DNA of 64,000 bases from Paenibacillus urinalis (GCF_028747985.1 NZ_CP118108.1:811501-875500), one strand, 5' to 3'. Positions 1-8,865 are shown, counted from the first letter of the stretch. Notes: a model not told the origin generated them from the letters alone. Translations and numbers: made by a program.

Positions 1-99
1 TTCGAAAGAAGCATAATGCAGTGACAGAATTCGCCATAGTATCGCGGCTGTCAACAGGATGGAAATGGGCAAGCCTGCGATCAGTTTAAACTTCTTCAT
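1..99 (-). CDS. N-terminus of a membrane or secreted protein (partial)
   Basis: An open frame reads leftward off the window edge from an ATG at 99. The visible 33 residues begin MKKFKLIAGLPISIL and hold two lysines followed by a hydrophobic stretch of about 18 residues, which looks like a signal peptide or a first membrane helix. An AAGGAAAGGA ribosome binding site lies just upstream (on the minus strand), which supports the start. It is divergent from nupC. The function cannot be told from this fragment. Confidence 0.6.
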   Translation of the reverse strand, partial: MKKFKLIAGLPISILLTAAILWRILSLHYASFE

Positions 100-235
100 C
101 AGATGATCCTTTCCTTCATTGTGATTTGGGAGCAGTAGAAGCGCTTATTTTCCATTATATGAATAAACGCCGCAAATTGGGGTAAAGTTTAAGAAATTGC
201 TTTTTTTAAATAGAAATATAGAGGAAAAAGCTGAC

Positions 236-264
236 TTGCAATAGGTTGCGTAACTGTGTAATGT
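236..264 (+). promoter_or_regulatory. Possible sigma-A promoter for nupC
   Basis: TTGCAA at 236-241 and TAATGT at 259-264 are 17 bp apart, upstream of the nucleoside transporter gene. The -10 is a poor match, so this is tentative. Confidence 0.3.
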
Positions 265-329
265 AGACAAGGCGCGTAATTTTGAGTAAATGCGCTTTAA
301 TCATAAGTAAAAGGGAGTTTAGGTGCGTA

Positions 330-1511
330 ATGTCAATTGTAATTGGAATTCTTGGGCTTATACTGACACTAGGACTTGGATTCCTGCTCAGCAACGATAA
401 GAAGAATATCAACTTCAAAGCCATTGGAGTTCTGTTCGTTCTTCAAATATTACTTGCACTATTCATGTTCAAGACGAGTCTTGGTGTGAAAATCGTCGAG
501 AGAGTGTCGGATTTTGTAACTATGGTGCTGTCCTACGGATATCAAGGAATTGAATTTGTCGTTGGGGGATGGGCTCCGCCAGAAGCAAGCGTGTTCTTTA
601 TCAACGTGCTCCTGCTCATTATCTTTACGGCAACGCTGTTGTCGATACTGACACATATTCGAGTGCTGCCGCTGGCAATCAAGTATATCGGAGGGGCCCT
701 TGCGAAGATTACAGGACTGTCGAATGTACTTACCTTTAATGCAGTGAACTCGATCTTCTTCGGCCAATCCGAGTCACTGATTGCGATCAAGCATCATCTG
801 CAGAAGATGAATGATAACAAGCTGTTTGTTGTATGTGCCTCTGCTATGGGTTCGGTGTCTGCGTCCATCATGGGATCATATATGACAATGATTCCTCCGC
901 AGTATGTTCTAGTAGCCATGATCCTGAACGCCATGTCAGCGCTGATCATAGCAACGATGGTCGCTCCTTCGAAGCCAAGCGAGGATGAGAAGATTGATGT
1001 ACGGGAAGTCTCCCAGACCAAATCCATCTTCGAGGCAATTTCGGCTGGTGCACTGGATGGAGGTAGAGTTGCTCTGATCGTAGGTGCGATGCTGATTGCC
1101 TATGTTGGACTCATTGCGCTTCTAGATGGAGCTCTAACATCGATATTAGGTATTTCATTTACCGCAATTCTGGGATATATCTTCAGTCCGATAGCTTGGA
1201 TTATGGGAATTCCGGCAAGTGAAATGGTAACGGCGGGCTCCATTATGGGAATGAAGCTGGCGACGAATGAATTTGTAGCTATGCTGGAGTTCCAGCCGCT
1301 GATCGAGCAGCTTAGTCCCAAGACGGTTGCGATCGTCTCTACTTTCCTGGTGTCATTTGCGAATTTCAGCTCCATCGGAATTATCAGTGGATCGATTCAA
1401 GCGATCAGTGGTGAAAAAGCAGCCGTGGTTGCCAAATTTGGCCTCAAGGTACTGCTTGTTGCGACACTCGCATCCATCATTACAAGTATCATCGCCGGTT
1501 TGTTTGTGTAA
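330..1511 (+). CDS. nupC: Concentrative nucleoside transporter (CNT family, NupC-like)
   Basis: The product imports nucleosides across the cytoplasmic membrane with a coupled cation. The 393-residue length equals that usual for Bacillus NupC, and the frame holds the CNT layout: three N-terminal helices, the gate region around FNAVNSIFFGQSES, and a C-terminal half with VTAGSIMGMKLATNEF and FANFSSIGIISGS, which are the conserved nucleoside-binding segments. The frame is open from 282, but the ATG at 330 is preferred because AAAGGGAG precedes it at an acceptable distance and homologues begin here. The gene stands alone and ends in a strong terminator. Substrate range (pyrimidine or purine) cannot be read from the sequence. 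Confidence 0.9.
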   Translation: MSIVIGILGLILTLGLGFLLSNDKKNINFKAIGVLFVLQILLALFMFKTSLGVKIVERVSDFVTMVLSYGYQGIEFVVGGWAPPEASVFFINVLLLIIFTATLLSILTHIRVLPLAIKYIGGALAKITGLSNVLTFNAVNSIFFGQSESLIAIKHHLQKMNDNKLFVVCASAMGSVSASIMGSYMTMIPPQYVLVAMILNAMSALIIATMVAPSKPSEDEKIDVREVSQTKSIFEAISAGALDGGRVALIVGAMLIAYVGLIALLDGALTSILGISFTAILGYIFSPIAWIMGIPASEMVTAGSIMGMKLATNEFVAMLEFQPLIEQLSPKTVAIVSTFLVSFANFSSIGIISGSIQAISGEKAAVVAKFGLKVLLVATLASIITSIIAGLFV

Positions 1512-1565
1512 CAGGCTAATAGCTATTAGACTGGTAGCGTAAGGCTGGCTAGCATTTAAGCCCAA

Positions 1566-1610
1566 AAGAACCCCGATCCTTCTCAAATGAAGAATCGGGG
1601 TTCTTTTTTT
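1566..1610 (+). terminator. Rho-independent terminator after nupC
   Basis: The arms AAGAACCCCGAT and ATCGGGGTTCTT flank a short loop and are followed by a run of T. It lies 54 bp past the nupC stop. It sits between nupC and the convergent MMPL gene and could serve both. Confidence 0.85.
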
Positions 1611-1664
1611 AATACTTCAAGCTCTGATGCTCTAAATCGACCAATTGACGATAAACTGCAATCC

Positions 1665-4600
1665 TTATGCATCAAACGTTTGATGGGATGCTTGATCAGA
1701 AGCTGCCTTATTCTTCTTACCCCATTTCTGTGGCAGCACAATGAGTGCCGGTACAAGCATAGGCAGAAGAATGAAGCACAGCACGATCAGTCCGGCCATC
1801 ACGGCCGTTGCCAGCTCAATCAGCAGGACAAGTCCGGATGGGATCAGCGTGGCGAATGTTCCGCCGAGAATAATCATCGCCGAGATGATGACTCCGCCGA
1901 TATTTTTCGCGGACTTCACAAGTGCTGCAGTCGGATTAAGATCCCCATACTCCTTATAGCGCATCATGAAGAAGATGCTGTAATCGACACCGACGGCGAC
2001 GATGATGATGAAGGAGAAGAATGGAACGAAGGAGGATACCCCGTCAGCTCCCAAGATCTGATACGTTACAAAATTCGTTGCAGCCATGGCCGTGTAATAG
2101 GAAGCGATCAGCGCCAAAATAATGTAGATGGATGGCAGCAGTGACTTGATAACGAACAGCAGTACGATAAATACGCCGAGAATAACGAGAATGGCTGTAC
2201 TGTTGAAGGACTCAAGCTGTGCCTTGTTCGTGTCATAAGTGAAGGAGCTTGGTCCGGCAGCTCCGTAAGCAGCCCCGTCAAGCACCGTACCCTTCAGACT
2301 TGCAGCCAGTGTTTCGTTAATGTCCTCAATCGTATCCATTGCTCCCATGGAATAAGGATCTTCCTTCAGAATAACCATCATCTTCGTTACCTTGCGGTCA
2401 TCGGACATGAAGGTATCAAGCGATGTCTTAAATTCTTCTGCTTCCAAAGCTTCCTTCGGAATGAAGAAGGTCTTCGCCGATTCATATTGCGACAGGAAGT
2501 CACCTGTCTGATCAAGACCTTCGGATATGTCGTTAAGACCATTGCCGCTCTGACCAAGGCCGTCCTTCAGGCTGCCCATACCACTGGACAGCTGGGATAA
2601 TCCGCTGGTGAGCTCTTGTTGTCCCGCATTGACCTGAGCAAGTGCATCATTCAGCTGATTCATGTTCGATGTAATGACCGATGAGCCGTCTGCACCTTCG
2701 GATAGACCGGAAGAGAGCTGATTCGCTCCTTGTTCGAGCTCACTCAGGCCAGCCAGAATCTGCTCTTGGCCGCTGTTCACTTGTGCCAAACCGCCTGCAG
2801 CGGTATCGAAGCCGCTGTTCAGCTTGCCGTAATTCTCATTCAACTCATTCAAACCGCCTGTAATCTGGGCGAGTCCGCCTTCGAGTGCGGCACCTTGCGC
2901 CTTAAGCTGATTATATGTCTCGTCTTGCTGCAGTTCCGTGTGACTGTCACCAAGAGCCGAGACTAGAGTATTGATGCCTGCCATGCCGGTCTGAATTCCA
3001 GGAAGCTGCTCCGATAGTGCAGTATATCCACTGCGAAGGGCTTCGTACTGGCTGTGAATCTCAGTGAGTCCACTCGACAGCTCTCCAGTACTGGATACGA
3101 TGGCACCAAGTCCGTTCCTGATCTCCGAAATACCTGCAGCAAGACCGTCAGCACCAGCGGCGCCTTCATCAAGCCCGCTTCCAAGCTGTCCTACTGCATC
3201 GGTCAGCTGGCGGTAGCCGGATTCAATCTCGCTCGATCCGGATACGAGCTCATCAACCTGAGAGAAGTCAGGTGTAGATAAGCCTTCCTCCATCTGGGTC
3301 AGACCATCCCTGATCTGATCTACTCCGTCTTTGGAGGCTGAGATGCCGCCGGTAATCGTTTCGGCTTGACTCGAAACATAGAAGTCCTCGATTGGTTCGA
3401 ATTGAGGCTGTGTCACGCTGGATACCTGATCTACACCCGGTAGACTCTTCAATGTATTCGTGACCTGATCCAGCGCGGCGAGCGCTTCGTTGTTATCCAT
3501 CGGCTCATCCGATTCAATAACGACATTGGTTGGAAGCGCCTGACCTTTGCTGAAATTGTCGGCAACAAGGCTGAAGCCCTTGGTCGATGGATAGCCATTG
3601 CCAAGCTCCTTCAGCTGGTCAAATGACAAGGTCTGCTTGCTGAACATCAGCACAGGAATCATCACGAGGATGATGAGAACGGTCGTAAGGACCGGAAACC
3701 GCACGGAAATAGACGTCAGCTTGCCCCAGAACTTGCTGTCCTTGTGACCTGCATCCTGCTTCGAAGGCCAGAAGAGCTTCGGTCCGAGGGTCTTCATGAA
3801 GAACGGTGTTAAGGTATAGATTTGAGCGATCAGAATTACGGTACCTATCGCGACGACATTGGCAGATTGATAAATACCAAAGTTGGAGAAGCTGAGTGCC
3901 GCGAAGGCAATGAACACCGTAAGGGTACTGTACAAGATCGTCTTGCCCGCAGTACGGTACGTTGTCGATATCGCCTCATCGACGCCTGCTCCATGGGACA
4001 GCTCTTCCTTGAAACGATTAAACAGAAGAATGTTGTAGTCCGTTCCGATCCCAAACAGGATAAGAACAAGCAGCATCTGCGTTACACTGGTTACAGGGAA
4101 ATCGAGCTTGTCGATAATCTGCGCCGCGATCCCCATGGAGACGAGATAAGTAATCCCGACAGTCAGCAGAGAGATGAAAGGAATCAATGCAGACCGGAAC
4201 ATGATAATGAGGACGATTAGTATGAAGGCGACCGTCAGGGCAGCACTTTTTTCTACCCCAATGATGGTTGCTTCCAAGTAGTCGTTCTGAATGAAATCTT
4301 CACCACTTAAGTAAAAATCCGTATCCACACCGGACAGCTCGGATTCAAGCTCCTGCTTGATATCCTTCACTTCACGGTCGCCCTTATCAATGCTGAAGCT
4401 GACCATAAGTGTGGTTTCGTTCTCCGAGATGAGCGAGGACTTCGCTTCCGGTGTTCCGAACGGATCCAGGAGCTCGGTAATGCCAAGGCCAGACATGTGA
4501 TCACGGATATTATTAATGCCGGTTTCAATGTCTGCAAGCTCCGTGTCTGATAATTTGTCTTCGTTATGAAAAACAATAATATTGCTCGTTCCCTTATCGC

Positions 4601-4775
4601 CGTCAATCTTCTTCAGCATTTGGCTGGCGACCTTGGAAGGACTGTCCTCTGTCAGGGGATCCTGTCCTCTCTCATGCAGTATGGCATTCACATCGGGCTG
4701 AAATACGGTCAATAGACCTGCCAGTGCCAGCCACACGACTAGAATGAGCACCCGCCATTTGACGATTCTTTGCAT
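1665..4775 (-). CDS. MMPL/RND-family exporter with a long extracytoplasmic helical domain
   Basis: A 1036-residue inner-membrane protein of the MMPL superfamily, which uses proton flow to export lipids or drugs. Both transmembrane halves are present, each with the proton-relay Asp-Tyr pair: GIGTDYNILLFNRFKEE in the first half and AVGVDYSIFFMMRYKEYG in the second. Between them lies an unusually long extracellular insert rich in repeated L-SSGL/L-x-x-G heptads (about residues 480-760), predicted to be helical and coiled coil, as in YdgH/YdfJ-like Gram-positive members. The ATG at 4775 is chosen because AAAGGAG lies 8-10 bp upstream. It is 79 bp downstream of the tetR-like gene, with a copy of the same operator in the gap, so repression by that regulator is likely. 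The substrate is unknown. Confidence 0.87.
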   Translation of the reverse strand: MQRIVKWRVLILVVWLALAGLLTVFQPDVNAILHERGQDPLTEDSPSKVASQMLKKIDGDKGTSNIIVFHNEDKLSDTELADIETGINNIRDHMSGLGITELLDPFGTPEAKSSLISENETTLMVSFSIDKGDREVKDIKQELESELSGVDTDFYLSGEDFIQNDYLEATIIGVEKSAALTVAFILIVLIIMFRSALIPFISLLTVGITYLVSMGIAAQIIDKLDFPVTSVTQMLLVLILFGIGTDYNILLFNRFKEELSHGAGVDEAISTTYRTAGKTILYSTLTVFIAFAALSFSNFGIYQSANVVAIGTVILIAQIYTLTPFFMKTLGPKLFWPSKQDAGHKDSKFWGKLTSISVRFPVLTTVLIILVMIPVLMFSKQTLSFDQLKELGNGYPSTKGFSLVADNFSKGQALPTNVVIESDEPMDNNEALAALDQVTNTLKSLPGVDQVSSVTQPQFEPIEDFYVSSQAETITGGISASKDGVDQIRDGLTQMEEGLSTPDFSQVDELVSGSSEIESGYRQLTDAVGQLGSGLDEGAAGADGLAAGISEIRNGLGAIVSSTGELSSGLTEIHSQYEALRSGYTALSEQLPGIQTGMAGINTLVSALGDSHTELQQDETYNQLKAQGAALEGGLAQITGGLNELNENYGKLNSGFDTAAGGLAQVNSGQEQILAGLSELEQGANQLSSGLSEGADGSSVITSNMNQLNDALAQVNAGQQELTSGLSQLSSGMGSLKDGLGQSGNGLNDISEGLDQTGDFLSQYESAKTFFIPKEALEAEEFKTSLDTFMSDDRKVTKMMVILKEDPYSMGAMDTIEDINETLAASLKGTVLDGAAYGAAGPSSFTYDTNKAQLESFNSTAILVILGVFIVLLFVIKSLLPSIYIILALIASYYTAMAATNFVTYQILGADGVSSFVPFFSFIIIVAVGVDYSIFFMMRYKEYGDLNPTAALVKSAKNIGGVIISAMIILGGTFATLIPSGLVLLIELATAVMAGLIVLCFILLPMLVPALIVLPQKWGKKNKAASDQASHQTFDA

Positions 4776-4807
4776 TCTCTCTGACTCCTTTTTTTCTATA
4801 GATAGAT

Positions 4808-4826
4808 TAGTAAACACATGTTCATT
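4808..4826. promoter_or_regulatory. Predicted TetR operator, copy 2 (upstream of MMPL gene)
   Basis: This 19-bp site reads TAGTAAACAnnTGTTCATT and matches the site in front of the tetR-like gene (5470-5488, opposite orientation) at every position but the two central bases. It is an imperfect palindrome of the size bound by TetR dimers and lies just upstream of the MMPL gene. Confidence 0.6.
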
Positions 4827-4854
4827 TTACGAGCAAAAAAAACCAATGATGACA

Positions 4855-5469
4855 TCACCGGCTTAATTTTTTCGCGAATCCTTCTCCGAATACGTACAGC
4901 TGCTCATCTACCAGGTATTTGATGGTGCTGCCTTCCTCATGATCACGCAGAATGATGCATATACCTTCGATCATGGTGGTAGCGAACATTTGAACAGATA
5001 ATTGATCCTTCGGATCGTGTAACTCCGTAATGTTCTTCGCAATGAGCATGACCTTCTCCAGTATTTGTGCAACAATCTCGATCAAATCCTGCTTGGCCTG
5101 TTCGTAAGCAGATCCCTGACTTAATGTCAGCAGTATCTTGAACTCAATGCTCGATTCCTTCATCAGTTCCACGAGGGTATCGTCTACGAGCTGAATACAG
5201 TTGAGCGTTTCAAAGGCATCAATCGTATTGGTGCGGTCAACGGCATCCTTAATATCCATCGTATACTTGATGAACTTGACGAAGGTCGGTTCAAGTACAG
5301 CGTGGAATAGGTCGTCCTTATTCTTGAAATACCGATAGATATTACCTGTTGTGATGCCAGCCGTGCCGGCAATTCGCCGCATAGAGGATTGAGCATAGCC
5401 ATACTGCTCGAATTCAGAGAGGGCCGCGGCAAGAATGCGGTCTTTGATCTCTTCTTTTAATGTTTGCAT
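4855..5469 (-). CDS. TetR/AcrR-family transcriptional repressor
   Basis: This 204-residue protein has an N-terminal TetR helix-turn-helix (about residues 10-55) with the hallmark GITTGNIYRYFKNKDDLF, followed by an all-helical ligand-binding domain without recognisable specificity. The frame extends upstream to 5562, but the ATG at 5469 is chosen because AGGTG lies 8 bp upstream and homologues start just before the helix-turn-helix. It heads a two-gene unit with the MMPL exporter. The same 19-bp imperfect palindrome occurs at its own ribosome binding site and before the exporter, so it very probably represses itself and the exporter, and an exported compound or membrane stress would release it. 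Confidence 0.88.
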   Translation of the reverse strand: MQTLKEEIKDRILAAALSEFEQYGYAQSSMRRIAGTAGITTGNIYRYFKNKDDLFHAVLEPTFVKFIKYTMDIKDAVDRTNTIDAFETLNCIQLVDDTLVELMKESSIEFKILLTLSQGSAYEQAKQDLIEIVAQILEKVMLIAKNITELHDPKDQLSVQMFATTMIEGICIILRDHEEGSTIKYLVDEQLYVFGEGFAKKLSR

Positions 5470-5488
5470 TAATGAACACCTGTTTACT
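5470..5488. promoter_or_regulatory. Predicted TetR operator, copy 1 (upstream of tetR-like gene)
   Basis: On the minus strand this reads TAGTAAACAnnTGTTCATT, the same as at 4808-4826. It overlaps the ribosome binding site of the repressor gene, downstream of a likely -10 (TATACT on the minus strand near 5507-5512), which fits autorepression. Confidence 0.6.
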
Positions 5489-5628
5489 ATTAAGATGATG
5501 GTATTAGTATAGAGGAGTGGAAACCGATTTACAAGCATCATTTTCGAACTCATGTATACCATGTATTACGTCAAGCCGAAGGATTAAATGAGAAAAAGGA
5601 TGGTTATCACTATGCAAGAGCTGTGAAG

Positions 5629-5638
5629 GTGCTATAAT
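5629..5638 (+). promoter_or_regulatory. Extended -10 promoter for the MATE gene
   Basis: The sequence GTGCTATAAT gives a perfect -10 (TATAAT, 5633-5638) with the upstream TGn extension. No good -35 is seen. It lies about 45 bp before the MATE start. Confidence 0.5.
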
Positions 5639-5683
5639 AGTGTGGCAATTGATTCTAATACACTGAAAAAGAGATGATGAGCT

Positions 5684-7084
5684 TTGAATTCACCGGAACC
5701 CTATATACGACCCAAATCGACCTCAGCAGGCTTGCTGAATAAATATTTTACGGGTAACACGCTTGATTATAAGCAAATGATCGCGATTATTATCCCGATA
5801 TTTGTGGATCAAGCTTTTATTATTTTGATGAGTCTGTTAAATACGGCCATGATCAGCTCCTCTGGAGTTGCCGCTGTCAGTGCGGTGAGCATGGTCGACT
5901 CCCTGAATATTTTCCTCATTAACGTATTTGTCGCCGTTGCGACGGGAGGAACCGTCATTGTTGCCCAGTACAAGGGCAGCGGTAATCCCGAGATGGCAGC
6001 CAAATCCGCATCACAGGCTATATCCGCTGTCGCTATTCTTTCCATATTCCTATGTGTGCTCGTGATCGCTTTTCATACGCCCATTCTAAACCTGTTATTT
6101 GGCGGAGCAGAAGCCGCTGTATTTGATAATGCAAGGCTGTACCTGATCGGAAGCTGCTTGTCCTATCCTTTTATAGCTATATTTCAGGCAGTTACCGGCG
6201 TGCTGCGAGGTGTGGCGGAGACAAGACCGTGTCTTATTCTATCGCTCATCATGAACCTGACCTTTCTCGGGCTGAACATTTTGTTCATCACCGTGCTGGA
6301 TATGGGTGTAATGGGCCTCATTATATCCATGCTGACGGCAAGAGTGATCGGGGCAGCAGCGTCGCTGTATTATCTCGTGAAGATCAATCAGTCCTTGCTG
6401 TTCCGTATCAAAAATTTATTGAAGCTTAATTTCTCTATCCTTAAGAAAATTATGACCGTGGGCATACCGTTCGCCGCGGAGCAGATGTTCTTCAATGGAG
6501 GGAAGCTGCTAACGCAGACCTTTATTGTTCAGCTCGGGACGTTCGCCATTACAGCCAATGCCATTGCCGGCTCGATATCACTCGTGTTCCAGATCGGCGG
6601 CAGCGCGCTGAGCATCGCGATCGTCACGATCGTCGGGCAATGTATCGGTAACAAGAATACCGAGGATGCCCGCAAATTTATAAGATCTCTGCTCTGGCTG
6701 TCGAGCATCTTCTTCGTTGGCATTGCAGCCATCTTGCTGCCGCTGTTCCCGTGGGTGGTGCAGCTGTTCTCGCCGCCTGAGGAGATCGTGCCGATTATCT
6801 TCGGCCTGACGCTGCTGATTGCTATTGCGCAGCCATTTCTGTGGTCTACAAGCTTTATTCTACCTTCTGCGCTTCGTGCGGCAGGGGATTCCAATTTTAC
6901 GTCCATGACATCGCTTCTGTCGATGTGGCTTCTGCGCATTGGTCTTGGCTATGTGCTGGGCATTACGCTCGGTTACGGCATCATGGGTGTATGGATTGCA
7001 ATGGTCTTTGAATGGGGTGTCCGCGGCCTGATCTTCTGGCTAAGGTTCCGGGGCGAGAAGTGGTACAGTCGGAAGCTGATTTAA
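5684..7084 (+). CDS. MATE-family multidrug/sodium antiporter
   Basis: This 466-residue membrane protein has the twelve-helix two-lobed plan of MATE exporters, which extrude cationic drugs in exchange for sodium or protons. Diagnostic stretches include IPIFVDQAFIILMSLLNTAM at the N-terminus, GGTVIVAQYKG in the first lobe, and VGIPFAAEQMFFNGGKL with IVGQCIGNK in the second. The start is a TTG at 5684; the preceding ribosome binding site (AGAGATGATGAG) is weak, so translation may be modest. It is divergent from the tetR-MMPL unit but has no copy of that operator at its promoter, so co-regulation is not supported. A terminator follows directly. Confidence 0.88.
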   Translation: MNSPEPYIRPKSTSAGLLNKYFTGNTLDYKQMIAIIIPIFVDQAFIILMSLLNTAMISSSGVAAVSAVSMVDSLNIFLINVFVAVATGGTVIVAQYKGSGNPEMAAKSASQAISAVAILSIFLCVLVIAFHTPILNLLFGGAEAAVFDNARLYLIGSCLSYPFIAIFQAVTGVLRGVAETRPCLILSLIMNLTFLGLNILFITVLDMGVMGLIISMLTARVIGAAASLYYLVKINQSLLFRIKNLLKLNFSILKKIMTVGIPFAAEQMFFNGGKLLTQTFIVQLGTFAITANAIAGSISLVFQIGGSALSIAIVTIVGQCIGNKNTEDARKFIRSLLWLSSIFFVGIAAILLPLFPWVVQLFSPPEEIVPIIFGLTLLIAIAQPFLWSTSFILPSALRAAGDSNFTSMTSLLSMWLLRIGLGYVLGITLGYGIMGVWIAMVFEWGVRGLIFWLRFRGEKWYSRKLI

Positions 7085-7088
7085 GTGA

Positions 7089-7134
7089 AAATACTCTTTG
7101 TCCATCTATGCTGATGGGGAAGGAGTATTTTTTT
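7089..7134 (+). terminator. Terminator after the MATE gene
   Basis: AATACTC and GAGTATT arms, with further pairing inside (CCAT/ATGG), are followed by a run of seven T. It lies immediately after the MATE stop codon. Confidence 0.75.
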
Positions 7135-7210
7135 CATCCATTTATTGTAATTATTGTATCCTAATGATATAGATGTGCGTATTCAAAGTCTTGCGGATGG
7201 AGGTTGAGAC

Positions 7211-7588
7211 ATGAAATATATGGGTATCGCTGCTATGATTCTGCTGTTACTGCTAACGGGGTGTACACAGACAGAAGAGGTTACTTTTGTAGGGGAGAGT
7301 GATCACTGGACAGGTAGATACAAGGCAATCATTGGGGAGTCACAGGAAGAGGGTGACTTCATATTTGAGTATAAGGCGGAGGAACCGCAAGAGGTCCATT
7401 TTAATAAACTGGAGATCTATGCTGATGATAAGAGTCACATATTTAAGAGTAATGAATACAATTCCCGGAGAGTCACGATGTCGAGTAGCTGCTCCGGCTG
7501 TTCTGTAACTCGGAAGGAAGCTGAACTTCAGGTGAAGATTAAATGGGATGAACATGAAGAATCATTTGTTATGAAGCATCAGCCATAA
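7211..7588 (+). CDS. Small lipoprotein of unknown function
   Basis: This 125-residue protein starts with a short signal peptide ending in the lipobox LLTGC, so it should be lipidated on Cys18 and anchored to the outer face of the membrane. The rest is hydrophilic and beta-rich (FEYKAEEPQEVHFNKLEIY) with a small Cys cluster, CSGCS, near residue 95. GGAGGTTGAGAC precedes the ATG. It is a single gene with no functional partner nearby. No family is recognised. Confidence 0.75.
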   Translation: MKYMGIAAMILLLLLTGCTQTEEVTFVGESDHWTGRYKAIIGESQEEGDFIFEYKAEEPQEVHFNKLEIYADDKSHIFKSNEYNSRRVTMSSSCSGCSVTRKEAELQVKIKWDEHEESFVMKHQP

Positions 7589-7829
7589 AATTTATGGAAA
7601 TTGGGCAGGATCCTTATAAGGAAATGAGCTATTTAACGTAGAGGATCGGCTTGATTTGTTAATAAAAAGGGCGTCCTAGCCATGAAGTACGATGTTTTTG
7701 ACGACGAACCCGGCCCTTTTCATGTCGCAATATGTCAATAGTTAGATAGTTTATCTCCTCTCTGTAATGTGCTAAATTAATATAGTTCGTTTTTTGAAAT
7801 ATATAGCTCTTTAAGGGGGATCTGCACCA

Positions 7830-8225
7830 TTGGATTGGCAGGATATTTTGTTTAAATTTATCGGGGGATTAGGGATATTCCTGTTCGGTATTAAGTATAT
7901 GTCGGACGGGCTGCAGAAATCAGCCGGCGATAAGATGCGCAGCATACTGGAGAAGTACACATCTAACCCTATTCTGGGTGTTCTGTTCGGTATTGGGGTC
8001 ACTGTTCTGATTCAGTCGTCTTCAGGGACGACCGTCATGGCCATTGGTCTTGTAAATGCAGGGCTGATGACACTTCGTCAGGCTATCGGTATTGTAATGG
8101 GTGCGAATATCGGAACAACGATGACTGCATTCATCGTCGGAATCAAGATTGATGAATATGCTCTGCCCATTATTGCAGTGGGTGCCTTCTTCTTGTTCTT
8201 TATTAAGGGTCTTCGGAATATATAG
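7830..8225 (+). pseudogene. Na/Pi cotransporter (NptA/YqeW-type), 5' part, interrupted by transposon
   Basis: This is the N-terminal 126 residues of a type II sodium-dependent phosphate cotransporter. The QSSSGTTVMAIGLVNAG motif, which forms the first substrate-binding half, is intact, as is GANIGTTMTAFIVG. The start is TTG at 7830 behind AAGGGGGAT. After codon 126 the frame enters the inverted repeat of the ISL3-type element, adds a few foreign residues (GLRNI) and stops at 8225. The other half resumes at 10488, and joining across one copy of the 8-bp target duplication restores an uninterrupted frame (FFLFFINKKRYQYIGQVIFG). The gene is therefore inactivated by a clean, probably recent insertion. 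Confidence 0.88.
8199..8206 (+). repeat. Target-site duplication, left copy
   Basis: TTTATTAA abuts the left inverted repeat. The identical octamer abuts the right end at 10480-10487. Eight-base duplications are typical of ISL3-family insertions. Confidence 0.93.
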
Positions 8226-8230
8226 TGGAA
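8207..8230 (+). repeat. Left terminal inverted repeat of the ISL3-type element
   Basis: This 24-bp sequence pairs with the reverse complement of 10456-10479 at 20 of 24 positions, including both ends (GGGT and GTGGAA). Confidence 0.9.
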
Positions 8231-8449
8231 TTACTATTTTAATAATTTAAAAACAGTTAGTGTTAAATCGGATTATTTAGTGGAATACTAAGGAAAATAA
8301 TAGTTCCAATCAAACACAAACACAGGTGATTATAGGTTGAAAAAAATTTAAATAGTCAGTGCAAGGGAAATAAATTACTATATTGTAAAGGTGTCATAAC
8401 GTACTGATAAAAAAGATGCTTATATTATGAATTTCACTGTATAAACGTC

Positions 8450-8478
8450 TTGACACAAAAACTATTACACTATATAAT
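8450..8478 (+). promoter_or_regulatory. Sigma-A promoter of the arsR-metallothionein cargo
   Basis: A consensus TTGACA at 8450-8455 and a consensus TATAAT at 8473-8478 are separated by exactly 17 bp. It is one of the best promoters in the window and lies 27 bp before the regulator start. The -10 is embedded in a palindrome, so the repressor should block it. Confidence 0.85.
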
Positions 8479-8483
8479 GTAAT
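8464..8483. promoter_or_regulatory. Predicted ArsR/SmtB operator over the -10 box
   Basis: The 20-bp sequence ATTACACTATATAATGTAAT is a near-perfect palindrome (two symmetrical mismatched positions) centred on the -10 region. ArsR/SmtB dimers usually bind such sites over their own promoters and leave when metal binds. Confidence 0.65.
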
Positions 8484-8504
8484 TGTGAAATGGAGGAGGA
8501 AATA

Positions 8505-8849
8505 ATGGCTGAAAACTGGTGTACACCAAAACCAAAACTAACGGAACGCCCCTTGTTAGATACAGATAACGCTGAGGGTTTAAGTGAGACCTTTAAAATA
8601 CTTTCTAATGGGACTCGACTCAGAATATTGCACACTTTAATTCGAACACCAAATTTATCTGTTAGTGAGGTAGCAGAACAGCTTGAAATGAAACCTCAAG
8701 CCATTTCCAACCAACTTCAACGATTGGTCGATAAAGGCATCGTTCGCAATAATCGTGAAGGCAATTTTATTCGGTACCGAATTGTTGATAATTGTGTCGT
8801 TAGTCTTTTAGACCAAGGTTGGTGTTTAACCGAGGATTTACCAAAATAA
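8505..8849 (+). CDS. ArsR/SmtB-family metal-sensing repressor
   Basis: This 114-residue winged-helix protein has the ArsR core (LSVSEVAEQLEMKPQAISNQ as recognition helix region, then GIVRNNREGNFIRYRI as the wing). It lacks the alpha-3 ELCVCDL metal site of ArsR/CadC. Its cysteines are Cys6 in the N-terminal arm and Cys97 and Cys107 in the last helix, which suggests a sensing site joining the N-terminal arm to helix 5. The ATG at 8505 follows a GGAGGAGG site; an in-frame ATG at 8490 is less well placed. It is co-transcribed with the metallothionein 16 bp downstream, so it very likely controls it in response to zinc, cadmium or copper; which metal is not evident. Confidence 0.85.
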   Translation: MAENWCTPKPKLTERPLLDTDNAEGLSETFKILSNGTRLRILHTLIRTPNLSVSEVAEQLEMKPQAISNQLQRLVDKGIVRNNREGNFIRYRIVDNCVVSLLDQGWCLTEDLPK

Positions 8850-8865
8850 TAAGGAGGAGTTTGGT

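Noticed and set aside
1665..4775. Regular heptad repeats in the MMPL gene, considered as a DNA repeat array
   Set aside because: The repeats exist at protein level only; the DNA is not periodic enough to form repeats.
7660..7730. GGGC ... GCCC pairing after the small lipoprotein gene, considered as a terminator
   Set aside because: The arms are short and about 40 bases apart; no credible stem.
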